64,000 nucleotides of DNA, taken from NCBI GenBank assembly GCA_023150375.1, contig JAKLLA010000001.1:248001-312000 (forward strand), written 5' to 3'. The notes beneath the pieces were generated by a model, which saw nothing but the letters and a program-made list of their open reading frames with translations, made no database searches and was not told the DNA's origin. Below are positions 50,060 to 58,368 of the stretch, piece by piece. Each line of letters starts with the position of its first letter. Position 1 is the first letter of the stretch. This DNA is from Burkholderiaceae bacterium (GTDB taxonomy: Bacteria > Pseudomonadota > Gammaproteobacteria > Burkholderiales > Burkholderiaceae_C). The position numbers and the translations under genes were made by a program.

Positions 50060-50740
50060 TCAGCGCACGCTCTGCTGAGTGGCGATCACGGCCAGCTGCA
50101 CCCGCGAGGCCACCTCCAGCTTGCGCAGCAGGTGCTGCACATGGATCTTGACGGTGGACTCGGCGATGTCCAGCGTGCGGGCGATCTCCTTGTTGGTGGC
50201 CCCCCGGCCGATCGCCGCGAGGATCTCGCGCTCGCGCGGCGACAGCGCCGCCAGCGGATCGCCGGCCTCGGCCGGTGCGGCCGTGGCGGGGCCCTGGCGC
50301 AGCACCGCCACCAGCTTGCCGGTCATCTCGGGGGCGACGACGCTCTGGCCGCGCGCGCACTGCACGATGGCCTGCACCAGCGCATCGCCCTCCATCGTCT
50401 TGAGCAGGTAGCCGCTGGCGCCGGCGCGCAGCGCCCCGGCCAGGTCCTGCTCGTCTTCCGAGACGGTGAGCATCAGCACCCGCGCCCCCGGGCAGGCCTG
50501 CAGCAGCGCCGGGATGGCCCTCACGCCGGTCACGCCGGGCAGGTGGTTGTCCAGCAGGATCACGTCGGGCTGCAGCCGCTCGGCCAGGCGCTGGGCCTCG
50601 CCGGCATCGGCCGCATCGCCCACCACCTCCAGGCCGGGCTCGCCGCCCAGCAGCGCGGTCAGCCCGCGCCGGAACAGCGTGTGGTCGTCGACCACCAGGA
50701 TGCGCACGCGGGGGTTGGCGGAGTTCACGGCCGTCATCAT
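50060..50740 (-). CDS. narL: Nitrate response regulator NarL
   Basis: A 226-residue response regulator: receiver domain with phospho-acceptor D64 (VILLDNHLPG) and acidic pair VDDH, then a LuxR-type HTH (LSPREREILAAIGRGATNKEIARTL-type, about 155–215). It is the partner of NarX, whose stop overlaps its start. Two consecutive ATGs (50740 and 50737) are possible. It is expected to control the nar array just downstream together with FNR/DNR. Confidence 0.95.
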   Translation of the reverse strand: MMTAVNSANPRVRILVVDDHTLFRRGLTALLGGEPGLEVVGDAADAGEAQRLAERLQPDVILLDNHLPGVTGVRAIPALLQACPGARVLMLTVSEDEQDLAGALRAGASGYLLKTMEGDALVQAIVQCARGQSVVAPEMTGKLVAVLRQGPATAAPAEAGDPLAALSPREREILAAIGRGATNKEIARTLDIAESTVKIHVQHLLRKLEVASRVQLAVIATQQSVR

Positions 50741-52713
50741 GCCTGCGTGCGCGCGGGGGCATCCGGCGCGGCCTGCGGAGGACTCTGCGGCGGGAGGGTC
50801 GGCGGCGCTGCCGGCGCACGCGCCAGCGGGGGCAGCGTGAGCGTGAGCGTGCTGCCCTGCCCGGGGACGGACTGCAGCTGCAGCTGCGCACCGAGCCGCT
50901 CGGCCCGCTCACGCATGATGCGCAGGCCCACGTGGGCGCTGGCGTCCGGCGCCCCCTCGGGCGAGACCGGTGGCGGCACGAAGCCGACCCCGTCGTCGTG
51001 CACCGCGAAACGCCACTCGGGCTGCTTCCAGACCTCCACCTGCACCCGCGTCGCGCGGGCGTGCTTGCGCACGTTCGACAGCGCCTCCTGCACGATGTGC
51101 AGGGCCTGCACCTGCACGTCCGGCGGCAGCGGCAGGCCCTGGCCATGCACCGCCAGCGTCGCGGCCACGCCGCTCTGGCGCTCGAACTTGTTCAGCGTGG
51201 CCTGCAGCGCCGGCACGATGTCCTCGCTGTTGGTGCGGGTGCGGAAGTGCAGCAGCAGCTCGCGCACGTCGCCGTGGCTTTCCTGCAGGCCCAGCTCGAT
51301 CTCGGCCAGCGCGTCGGACATGCGCTGGCGGTCGTCGCGCGCCATCGCCTTGCGCATCAGCTGGGCCTGGATGTTCAGGAAGGCCAGCGACTGGGCGATG
51401 GAATCGTGCAGCTCGCGCGCCAGGAAGCCGCGCTCCTCGGCCACCGCCGCCTCGCGCTCGAGGGCACGCAGGCGCAGGTTCTCCATGCCGCTGGCCAGGT
51501 GCGAGCAGGTGGTCTCGAGCAGCGCCCGGTCGGGCCCGGACAGCGAGGTCTCGGCATGGAAGAACAGGTTCAGCTCGCCCAGCAGGCGGTCCTGCGCGCG
51601 GATCGGCACCGCGGCCACCGCGGCCCAGCCGGCCCGCTCGCACAGCAGGCGCCGCGGCGGCGGCGCGGCGTGGATCGGGATCACGCGCGCGTCGGGCGAG
51701 GAGCCCATCTGCCCGCAGAAGCAGTCGTCGGCAGGAATGCAGTGCTCCGCCTCGGCCAGCGCCTGCGGCAGGCCGTCGCCGGCCAGCAGCACGAACTGCT
51801 GCTGCGCCACATCGGCCCAGCGCAGCGCGGCGGCATCGGCACGCGCCACCTCGCGCACCCGCCGCACGAAGCCCTGCGCCATGTCGTCCAGGTCCACCGC
51901 CTCGGCCACCTGCACGCTGATGTCGTACAGCGCCTGCAGGCGGGTGCGCTGGTCTTCCAGCTCGGCGGTCTTCAGGCGCACCCGGCCCTCCAGGTCGGCA
52001 TAGGAGGCCTGCAGCCGCTCGGCCATGTCGTTGAAGCCCACCGCCAGCGCGCCCAGCTCGTCGCTGGTGCGCGGCGGCACCCGCACCGACAGGTCACCTC
52101 CGCGCAGCGCGGCCACCGCCTGCTTCAGGTCGCCCACCGGCTCGAGCACGAAGCGCCAGCCCACCACCACCAGCACCGCCGCCGCGGCCAGGCCGACCAG
52201 CAGCAGGCCCACCTGCAGCAGGTGCATGATCGCGGTGTAGCGGGCCAGATGCGACTCGATCGCGCCGACCAGGCGATCGATGCGTGCCACCAGTTCGATG
52301 GTGGCGCGGTCCACCTGGGCGCGCGGCGGGCGTTCGCGCTGCGGATCGTCCAGGGCACGCAGCACCCGCCAGGAGGCCTGCACGCGCAGGAATTCGGAGC
52401 GCACCGCATCGTCCCAGGGCACGAACAGCGGCCGGTCCGGATCCCCCAGCTCGAGCAGCCGGAAACTGGCATCGAACTCGGCCCGCAGCCGCCCCTCGTC
52501 GGGGTCGCCCACCGCGGTCGAGGACGAGACCCAGGCCAGCCGGTAGGCCTGCATGCGCAGCCGGCCGGCCTCGTTGACCGCGGCGGCGCCGCCGTCGAGC
52601 TGCCAGGACACCCACAGCGTCAGGCCGGTGAGCAGCAACCCGACGACGAGGAAGGGCAGGCTGGTCACCGCCAGCTTGGCGCCCAGGGTCCAGCGTTCGG
52701 CCTGCTCGGTCAT
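50737..52713 (-). CDS. narX: Nitrate/nitrite sensor histidine kinase NarX
   Basis: A 658-residue sensor kinase. Membrane helices are at about 15–38 and 164–189. The periplasmic P-box that binds nitrate is present (VNEAGRLRMQAYRLAW, about 46–61). HAMP is at about 190–240. A GAF-like central module contains the NarX-type cysteine cluster CIPADDCFC (325–333). The dimerisation/phosphorylation helix carries H436 in RELHDSIAQSLAF, and a HATPase domain follows (NVRKHARA, GLRIMRERA). The ATG at 52713 gives a family-like N-terminus. Confidence 0.95.
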   Translation of the reverse strand: MTEQAERWTLGAKLAVTSLPFLVVGLLLTGLTLWVSWQLDGGAAAVNEAGRLRMQAYRLAWVSSSTAVGDPDEGRLRAEFDASFRLLELGDPDRPLFVPWDDAVRSEFLRVQASWRVLRALDDPQRERPPRAQVDRATIELVARIDRLVGAIESHLARYTAIMHLLQVGLLLVGLAAAAVLVVVGWRFVLEPVGDLKQAVAALRGGDLSVRVPPRTSDELGALAVGFNDMAERLQASYADLEGRVRLKTAELEDQRTRLQALYDISVQVAEAVDLDDMAQGFVRRVREVARADAAALRWADVAQQQFVLLAGDGLPQALAEAEHCIPADDCFCGQMGSSPDARVIPIHAAPPPRRLLCERAGWAAVAAVPIRAQDRLLGELNLFFHAETSLSGPDRALLETTCSHLASGMENLRLRALEREAAVAEERGFLARELHDSIAQSLAFLNIQAQLMRKAMARDDRQRMSDALAEIELGLQESHGDVRELLLHFRTRTNSEDIVPALQATLNKFERQSGVAATLAVHGQGLPLPPDVQVQALHIVQEALSNVRKHARATRVQVEVWKQPEWRFAVHDDGVGFVPPPVSPEGAPDASAHVGLRIMRERAERLGAQLQLQSVPGQGSTLTLTLPPLARAPAAPPTLPPQSPPQAAPDAPARTQA

Positions 52714-52776
52714 GCGGACACTGTAGCGCGCGCGCACCGCGCCGGGGCCGAATCGCCGACGACGCCCCGCCGCGGC

Positions 52777-53520
52777 TCAGCCGCCGCCACAGCCGCAGCC
52801 GCGCCCGCCGCCGCCGCAGCCGGCCGGCGGGGCCATCGCGCCGGCGTTCAGCCCCTCGAAGAGGATGTTGTTCTCCAGGTGGATGTGCTCCATCAGGTCG
52901 TCGCGCAGCTGCTGCAGGCCGGCGTACAGCGCCCGCCAGGTGTTGCAGGCGTCCACCGGCAGCCGCAGGTCGTGCGCCAGCACCTGCATGCCCGCCAGCG
53001 CGTCGCCATGGTCCTCGTGCTCGTGGCGCATCACCGCGATCGGACCGGACACGAAGGCCGGCGAGCCGTGCCGCAGCAGCGGAAAGAGCACCTGCTCCTC
53101 CTTCTGCATGTGCGCCTCGAGGGCCTGCTGCATCTGCCCGAGGTGGTCGGCCAGGCCCTGCGGGCTGTCGGGCCGGTGGCCGTGCACCACCTCGACCCGG
53201 CGGGCCAGCCGGATCAGCTCGGGCAGCTGCTCGCGGTGGCGGGCGTGGAAGCGCTCGAGCAGGTGGTCGATCAGCGCCGCGGCGCTGGCCTCGCGCCAGT
53301 CGCGCTCACCGGCAGCCGGGCGCTGCTGCAGCGCGGCCAGGGCCTCGACCACGGCCTGCGCCTGGGCGGCATCGTCGCCCAGCGCCTCGCGCAGGGTCTG
53401 GCGGCCGCCACAGCAGAAATCCAGCCCCTCCCGGCGCATCAGCGCGGTGGCGCCGGGCAGGCTGCGGGCCAGGTCGCCCAGGGTGCGGTCGAGCAGGGGT
53501 TCGTCCAGGGTGGCATTCAT
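52777..53520 (-). CDS. ytfE: RIC/YtfE/ScdA di-iron protein with a Cys-Gly tail
   Basis: A 247-residue iron–sulfur cluster repair protein induced by NO. The N-terminal ScdA_N domain has the conserved LPGATALMRREGLDFCCGG with C36–C37. The hemerythrin-like domain carries the His/Glu di-iron ligands in HARHREQLPELI, HMQKEEQVLFPLL, MRHEHEDHG and HIHLENNILF. The last 16 residues form a glycine tail with three cysteines (AGCGGGGRGCGCGGG), which is not part of the usual family and may bind metal. It lies between narX and the radical SAM gene. Confidence 0.92.
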   Translation of the reverse strand: MNATLDEPLLDRTLGDLARSLPGATALMRREGLDFCCGGRQTLREALGDDAAQAQAVVEALAALQQRPAAGERDWREASAAALIDHLLERFHARHREQLPELIRLARRVEVVHGHRPDSPQGLADHLGQMQQALEAHMQKEEQVLFPLLRHGSPAFVSGPIAVMRHEHEDHGDALAGMQVLAHDLRLPVDACNTWRALYAGLQQLRDDLMEHIHLENNILFEGLNAGAMAPPAGCGGGGRGCGCGGG

Positions 53521-53582
53521 CGGGGGGCTCCTTGGAGGCGTGGGGGGACCGGCTAGCGGCCGGCGGGAAGGGTGGGGGCAGC

Positions 53583-54512
53583 TCAGGCGTAGGCCACGCA
53601 GCGCTCGCAGATGGTGTGGCGCACATCGCGGCGCAGGTGGGCCTCGCGCAGGGCCTGGAAGGGCTCGCTGTGCCAGGCCTGCATGAAGTCCTGGCGCGTC
53701 AGGTCGCCCATGTGGAAGCGGTGGTCGTGGTCGAAGCAGCAGGCGCTCAGCCGGCCGTCGAAGGCAATGTGACCCTCGGTGAACAGGCTCCAGCAGGGCA
53801 GCGGCTCGCGCAGCGCGCCGACCCGGCCGCGGTTGCCGGCGCTGAACTGCCAGCCGGCGCGGTCGATCAGCGCCGCCTGGTTGTACAGCGGCAGTGCATA
53901 CACCTCGTCCAGGAAGGGCCGCAGCGCGTCCACGTAGGCCTGCATGCGCGCGCCCTGCGCACCGTCGTACTCGATGTAGGAGCCGTACAGCCCGCAGCGC
54001 CAGCCGCCATCGGCGCGCACGGCATGGGCCGCGCGCACATGCTCGGCAATGCGCGGGAACAGCTCGCCCTTGACCTGCGCGATGGTCTCGAACTGCGCCG
54101 CGTCGGCGTAGTTGAGCGAGAACTTCAGCGAGTCCAGCCCCGCGGCCATGCAGGACCGCACCCGATCGGGCGTGGCCAGCGAACCGTTGGTGGTGAGGAA
54201 GACATAGTCGAAGCCCACCGCGCAGGCCTGGGCCACCGCCTCGGGCAGCCAGTCGCAGAGGAAGGACTCGCCCAGGTAGAACAGCCCCAGCTCCTCGACC
54301 CCGGCAGCACGCAGCTGCGGCAGCAGCCGCTCGAACAGCGCGCGGTCCATCTCGCCGATGCCGCGCAGGCGCTGGTTGTGCGCACAGAAGGCGCAGCGGA
54401 AGTTGCAGCGCCCGGTCAGCTCGATCTTCACCGAACGCGGCGCCGGCGGGCGCGGGCTGCGCCAGGCAGGCGCGATGCCGGTGACGGCATCGATGCGGGC
54501 AGTGATGGACAT
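53583..54512 (-). CDS. Radical SAM / SPASM-like protein
   Basis: A 309-residue radical SAM enzyme. The cluster motif is C36-x3-C40-x2-C43 (CNFRCAFC), with the SAM-binding FLTTNGSLAT region. The C-terminal part has CWSLFTEG, ACCFDHDHRFHMGDL and CERC, as in SPASM-type auxiliary-cluster or twitch domains. It is not NirJ by its local motifs. Two FNR-type boxes lie immediately upstream, and the next gene upstream encodes a cytochrome d1-like protein, so it may modify a tetrapyrrole or peptide for anaerobic respiration. The ATG at 54512 is chosen because earlier starts overlap the boxes. Confidence 0.8.
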   Translation of the reverse strand: MSITARIDAVTGIAPAWRSPRPPAPRSVKIELTGRCNFRCAFCAHNQRLRGIGEMDRALFERLLPQLRAAGVEELGLFYLGESFLCDWLPEAVAQACAVGFDYVFLTTNGSLATPDRVRSCMAAGLDSLKFSLNYADAAQFETIAQVKGELFPRIAEHVRAAHAVRADGGWRCGLYGSYIEYDGAQGARMQAYVDALRPFLDEVYALPLYNQAALIDRAGWQFSAGNRGRVGALREPLPCWSLFTEGHIAFDGRLSACCFDHDHRFHMGDLTRQDFMQAWHSEPFQALREAHLRRDVRHTICERCVAYA

Positions 54513-54577
54513 GGAGGACCCCCGGCAGTGGTTGGACTCGGACCGGGCCATGTTCGGCCGCCACGCCCGGGGGTTCC

Positions 54578-54591
54578 TTGAACTCTCACAA
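54578..54591 (-). promoter_or_regulatory. Proximal FNR/DNR-type box of the radical SAM gene
   Basis: TTGAACTCTCACAA has one mismatch from TTGA-N6-TCAA, within the inverted repeat TCCTTG … CAAGGA. If it acts at -41.5, the transcript would begin about 31 nt before the ATG. Its centre is exactly 30 bp from the distal box. Confidence 0.55.
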
Positions 54592-54607
54592 GGATCCGGC
54601 ACCAACC

Positions 54608-54621
54608 TTGACATCCATCAA
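54608..54621 (-). promoter_or_regulatory. Distal FNR/DNR-type box of the radical SAM gene
   Basis: TTGACATCCATCAA has both half-sites intact and closely matches TTGAT-N4-ATCAA. It lies in the 136-bp gap after the cytochrome d1-like gene. With the proximal box it forms a tandem at about -71.5 and -41.5. Confidence 0.75.
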
Positions 54622-54648
54622 GCCACCTGGACGCCTTCCGGGGCGGCC

Positions 54649-56235
54649 TCAGTGCGACGTGCCTTCCGAGCGGGTGATCTTGTTGAACACGTTGTACTTG
54701 CCCACCGGCTTGCGCATGGGCAGGCGCTTGACCTCCTCGAAGGTCGCGGCGTCGTAGACGATCAGCGCGCCGTCCATCTCCCAGACGCTGGCCAGCGCGT
54801 AGCGGCCGTCCTTCGTGAACTCGATGTGCGCCAGCGTCTTGCCCGGCTCGCGCACGCGCGCCACCGGCTCGAGCGTGGTCTTGTCGATGATGGTCAGCGT
54901 GTCGCGCGCGGTGGGGCTCATCATCGAATCCACCCAGGCGTAGCGGCTCTTCTCGTGGCTGCGCATGAAGAAGCCCGGCCCGGGGGTGGGGATGGTGCGC
55001 ACCGGCTTCCAGTGCTCGGTCTCGATCACGTCGATGGCGCCGTCCTTCAGGTTCGGGCTGGCCATCACGCGTTTGCCCTGCCAGTCGAAGGTGATGCCCG
55101 AGCCCAGGTGCGGCATGCCGGCGATCGGCAGCCGGGCGATCGCCCGGCGCACGTCCAGGTTCACCACCTGCGCATTGGGCTGGCCGTCGCCCTTGGGCCG
55201 GGTGGCGCCGAAGGCGTGGGTGTAGGCCTGGTCGAAGTAGAAATCGTCCAGCGGCTCCTCCAGCCGGGAGCGCTTGACGCCGAACTGACCGCGCTTGGGA
55301 ATGCCCTCGCCCATCTTGTAGTCGTGCACCAGGCCGTCGTAGATCGGCTCGGCCTTCGGGTCGTAGGGAATCTCCCAGAGCTCCGGAATGTCCTTCAGCG
55401 CCACCACGAAACTCTGCCGCGGCGTGGCGTCATATACCGCCGACACCCGCGAACTGGCCTTGCCGTCGGCGGTGGTGGCCGCGTAGGTCTTCACCAGGTT
55501 CAGGTCGGCGTCGAACAGCGCCAGCGTGTGCGGGAAGTAGTTGGCCGCCATGATCCACTGGCCGTCGCCGCTCACCGCCACGTTGCGCATGTTCAGGCCG
55601 GCGCGCACCTCGGCCACCACCGTCAGGTTCCAGAGGTCGTACTTGGTCACCCAGCCGTCGCGCGAGCCGAAGTAGACGTAGCGCCCCTCGGGGCTGAACT
55701 TCGGCCCGCCGTGCAGCGCATAGCGGCTGGGGAAGCGGTGCAGCCGCTCGAAGCGGTCGCCGTCCAGCAGCGAGACATGGTGGTCGCCGCCCTCCACCAC
55801 CACGAAGAGGTTCATCGGGTCGGCCGACCAGACCGGCCTGGCGGGCAGGTCCTTCGCCCCGGCCGTCTCGACGCGCGAGGCGCGGATGTCCGCCTCGGCC
55901 CAGGTCGGCGCGGGCGACACGGGGGTGTAGATCCACTGCGCCAGCGCGGCGATCTCCTCGGCCTTCAGGGCCTGGCCGTAGCCGGCCATCTGCGTGGCCG
56001 GGCGGCCCTGGGTGATGACCTTCAGCGCCTCGGGCCGGCGCAGCCGCTCCAGGCTCTCGGGCAGCAGCGCCGGGCCCATGCCGCCGGTGCGCTGCTCGCC
56101 GTGGCAGGCCGCGCAGTGCTGGCGGTACAGCGCCGCCGCATCGGGCACGATCTGGGCCCGGGCAGGCCCCGCCACCAGCGACGCCACGGCCGCCAGCACC
56201 AGGGCAAGGGAAGAAGGGATACGCAGCGACTTCAT
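54649..56235 (-). CDS. Cytochrome c – cytochrome d1 protein, NirN-like
   Basis: A 528-residue periplasmic protein: signal peptide cut near residue 28 (GPARAQ), a cytochrome c domain with heme motif CAACH (41–45), and an eight-bladed d1-type propeller from about 135. Likely d1 ligands are H175 in YALHGGPKFSPEGRYVYFG, which aligns with the proximal His of NirS, and H376 in GMPHLGSG. The C-terminal GKYNVFNKI and ending EGTSH fit the NirN/NirF group, not NirS nitrite reductase. NirN finishes heme d1 synthesis by dehydrogenation. Here no nirS or nir biosynthesis operon is visible. Confidence 0.82.
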   Translation of the reverse strand: MKSLRIPSSLALVLAAVASLVAGPARAQIVPDAAALYRQHCAACHGEQRTGGMGPALLPESLERLRRPEALKVITQGRPATQMAGYGQALKAEEIAALAQWIYTPVSPAPTWAEADIRASRVETAGAKDLPARPVWSADPMNLFVVVEGGDHHVSLLDGDRFERLHRFPSRYALHGGPKFSPEGRYVYFGSRDGWVTKYDLWNLTVVAEVRAGLNMRNVAVSGDGQWIMAANYFPHTLALFDADLNLVKTYAATTADGKASSRVSAVYDATPRQSFVVALKDIPELWEIPYDPKAEPIYDGLVHDYKMGEGIPKRGQFGVKRSRLEEPLDDFYFDQAYTHAFGATRPKGDGQPNAQVVNLDVRRAIARLPIAGMPHLGSGITFDWQGKRVMASPNLKDGAIDVIETEHWKPVRTIPTPGPGFFMRSHEKSRYAWVDSMMSPTARDTLTIIDKTTLEPVARVREPGKTLAHIEFTKDGRYALASVWEMDGALIVYDAATFEEVKRLPMRKPVGKYNVFNKITRSEGTSH

Positions 56236-56269
56236 GCCACCAATCTAGGCGGCAGGGGCGGCGGGGGCC

Positions 56270-56283
56270 TTGATCCGGTTTAG
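56270..56283 (-). promoter_or_regulatory. Degenerate FNR-type half-site upstream of the d1 protein gene
   Basis: Read on the minus strand, CTAAACCGGATCAA keeps only one good half-site (ATCAA). Its centre is 41 bp upstream of the ATG, which is close for a normal leader. It is tentative. Confidence 0.3.
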
Positions 56284-56365
56284 GTTTGGACAGGGCGGAC
56301 GGCGGCACGCTCGGCGCAGCGCCCAGGTGCATCGGTGACGGCCGGGATGCCAACCGCATTTCCGT

Positions 56366-56500
56366 GGCTCCACTTGGATCGACCTCCGCCTGGATGCGGA
56401 CATCGTCGGCGCCTTCAAGGCATCGGGCGCGGGTTGGCCCACCCGGCTCGACAACGCGTTGCGCGAGTGGCTGAAGACACCTCCGGTTCAGCAAGCCTGA
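56366..56500 (+). pseudogene. Remnant of a BrnA-type antitoxin (C-terminal fragment)
   Basis: Translation ending at the TGA 56498–56500 reads STWIDLRLDADIVGAFKASG, then AGWPTRLDNALREWLK. This is the ribbon-helix-helix C-terminus of BrnA/COG3514-type antitoxins (pattern: hydrophobic–D–V–hydrophobic, FKA-G-GW-TR-N-ALREW). The frame is closed by a stop at 56336 and has no plausible start, and no BrnT toxin lies upstream. It is therefore a decayed fragment. Confidence 0.65.
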
Positions 56501-56513
56501 CGGACCGGTCCCC

Positions 56514-56927
56514 TCAGCCCGCCGCGGCCAGGTCCTTCATCCGCAGCAGGGCCCTTTCCAGAAGCGCCTCCCGCGTGACCTGTGGGCTCACCCGCTTGCA
56601 CTCGATGCACACCGCCTCGATCGCGGCCAGCGCAGCACGAGGGCTCGAGGTGTCGAAGGCGCGCAGCTCGAGCAGCAGCGTGCGGATGTGCGGCACATCG
56701 TCCGCGTTCAGGCCCTTCAGCACCCGGGGCCAGTTCGCCGCACTCTCCTGCAACGACCGGGTCTCCAGGAAGAGCCGGGCGATGGGGTTCGTCTCCTGAA
56801 AGGTCCGCACCGTACTCCGGCTGCGCGGAGGCGGCAGAACCCTCGGCCCGCGCGGGCGGCTGCGGGCCATGAGGAAGGCCCCGGCGACGATGCCCAGCAT
56901 GGCGGCCCATGTGAAGAGTTCAGTCAT
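56514..56927 (-). CDS. Hypothetical membrane-anchored protein
   Basis: A 137-residue protein with an N-terminal membrane helix (LFTWAAMLGIVAGAFLMA, about 4–21), a basic Pro/Arg stretch, then a helical domain containing NPIARLFLETRSLQESAANW and CIECKRVSPQVTREALLERA. I do not recognise the family. The ATG at 56927 gives the membrane helix at the extreme N-terminus; a longer open frame exists upstream. Confidence 0.55.
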   Translation of the reverse strand: MTELFTWAAMLGIVAGAFLMARSRPRGPRVLPPPRSRSTVRTFQETNPIARLFLETRSLQESAANWPRVLKGLNADDVPHIRTLLLELRAFDTSSPRAALAAIEAVCIECKRVSPQVTREALLERALLRMKDLAAAG

Positions 56928-57022
56928 GCTCTGGAAAGAGTTCTGCGAAGGCGTGCTGCCCGACGGTCCCCCTGGTTCCTGCCGCGCCGGTGCGGCACCT
57001 CGTCCTCCTGCGTGATCGGGCC

Positions 57023-57232
57023 TCACCCTCCCCCGTCCCGGCGCCTGCGGAAACCCTTCGGGTTGTAGATCACCTCCTGAAGCCGCCGCGGCGTCTTGCG
57101 AAGCAGGGGCTCCACGGGCCGCGGCGGCGAGCGTGCAGACCGCGAACGAGAGGTGGACGCGCGCCACCACAGGATCACCAGCGCAACCACGCCGGCCGAC
57201 AGCAGCAGAGCAACGAGGGTATGGGGCTTCAT
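57023..57232 (-). CDS. Small hypothetical single-helix membrane protein
   Basis: A possible 69-residue protein starting MKPHTLVALLLSAGVVALV, a good membrane helix, followed by a very basic Arg/Ser/Pro tail. It has the same layout as the neighbour at 56514–56927. No family is recognised, and the coding case rests on the helix and frame only. Confidence 0.35.
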   Translation of the reverse strand: MKPHTLVALLLSAGVVALVILWWRASTSRSRSARSPPRPVEPLLRKTPRRLQEVIYNPKGFRRRRDGGG

Positions 57233-57474
57233 CGGTGTGGACGGGCTGGCGGGGGCGTCGGTGCTCGCGTGAGGCTCCCCACGACGAAGCCCTGGTGGCC
57301 TGCCGGGCGGGTGGCGTGCGGACTCGGGACACCCCGGGCACGACCACTCGGCCTGTAAATATGCATCATGCTCGTCGTGCCTGTTTCCTGACAACACACC
57401 TTGCAGGAAAAAGGTCCTGGGATTCGATGGCCTCCTGAAGCGGGTCGAACGGGAGGAAAGTGCTTGCAGAACGG

Positions 57475-58080
57475 TCAGGCCGCATCCCCGGGCTCCGGGC
57501 GGTCACGCTCGACGACTCGAAGATACGCCTGCAGCGTGCCACCCGAGAGCGGTTTGCACATCACGCGCAGCGTGTTGAGCCGACCACCCAGCTCGACGCC
57601 GTGCCGAAGGCGCGTCTGCAGGTAACCCTGCCTCTCCCAGAAGCGCTCCGCGCGACGGTTGCCAAGCACCACGCCGAGGCGGATGAAGTGGGCGCCGCGG
57701 GCGGCCGCCCAGCGCTCCAGGCTCGTATAGATCGCCTTCGCGTCGCCATGGCCATGACGCGAGGTCTCGACGATGAAGGTGCTGATGTGCCAGATGCCCG
57801 GGGCAAACAGATCCGACACCACGTTCACCATCGCCGCCAACTCGCCCCTGGCGTCGAAGTAGCCCAGGAGGGTGACCGCGGAGAACGCCCACCCCGCCGG
57901 CAACTCGTCGTGCAGTTCGTCGTACGCATCGGTGGGACGCGCCACCTGGCCCGTGGTGGACAGGAAGTACGCCGGATTGCGGTCGAAGAAGCGCTGCAGA
58001 ACGGCCACGGAGTCCGCCTCGAGCTTCGCGATGGAAAGCCCGGCGATCGGCGACTCAGGCAGAGCAGGCGAATCCGTCAT
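57475..58080 (-). CDS. GNAT-family N-acetyltransferase
   Basis: A 201-residue GNAT-fold protein. Strand 4 and the acetyl-CoA loop correspond to WHISTFIVETSRHGHGDAKA, where HGHGDA replaces the usual Q/R-x-x-G-x-G/A. The ending VVLGNRRAERFWERQGYLQT is the classic motif B region. The substrate is unknown. It is flanked by hypothetical genes in the accessory region. Confidence 0.8.
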   Translation of the reverse strand: MTDSPALPESPIAGLSIAKLEADSVAVLQRFFDRNPAYFLSTTGQVARPTDAYDELHDELPAGWAFSAVTLLGYFDARGELAAMVNVVSDLFAPGIWHISTFIVETSRHGHGDAKAIYTSLERWAAARGAHFIRLGVVLGNRRAERFWERQGYLQTRLRHGVELGGRLNTLRVMCKPLSGGTLQAYLRVVERDRPEPGDAA

Positions 58081-58368
58081 ACGGCCTCATGACTGAAAGG
58101 ATTCCCATCCCGGGCGCAGCCATCGTCCGCCTGCAAGCCGCCGCCGACGGCGGTGCCAGGCCGGGGTTCTCGGCCAGCTCATCGGCCCCCCTCGAGGCGA
58201 AATCCATGCCGATGGTCTCGCCCGGATGCGATCGGGGCAAGACGGTGTTGTCCCTGCACGGGCTGAACGAATGTTGCGACCACAGCACCGCGGAAAGAAT
58301 GCAGGAACTCGGGCGCGGGCCTGAACGAACATGACCTCCAGCGAACGCCTTGCGAGGCGAGTTCGACC

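Noticed and set aside
53583-54512. Assignment of the radical SAM gene as nirJ
   Set aside because: The sequence around the CxxxCxxC motif and the C-terminal cysteine pattern differ from NirJ. The neighbourhood alone is not enough.
54649-56235. Assignment of the cytochrome d1 protein as NirS nitrite reductase
   Set aside because: The C-terminus (GKYNVFNKI … EGTSH) and the propeller motifs resemble NirN/NirF. It lacks the NirS-type ending (GKFNVYNTQ) and its long N-terminal region.
58089-58334. 81-codon open frame on the plus strand between the GNAT and the cysteine-rich secreted protein genes
   Set aside because: No ribosome site, chance composition and no family resemblance. The 288-bp gap is more likely promoter DNA.
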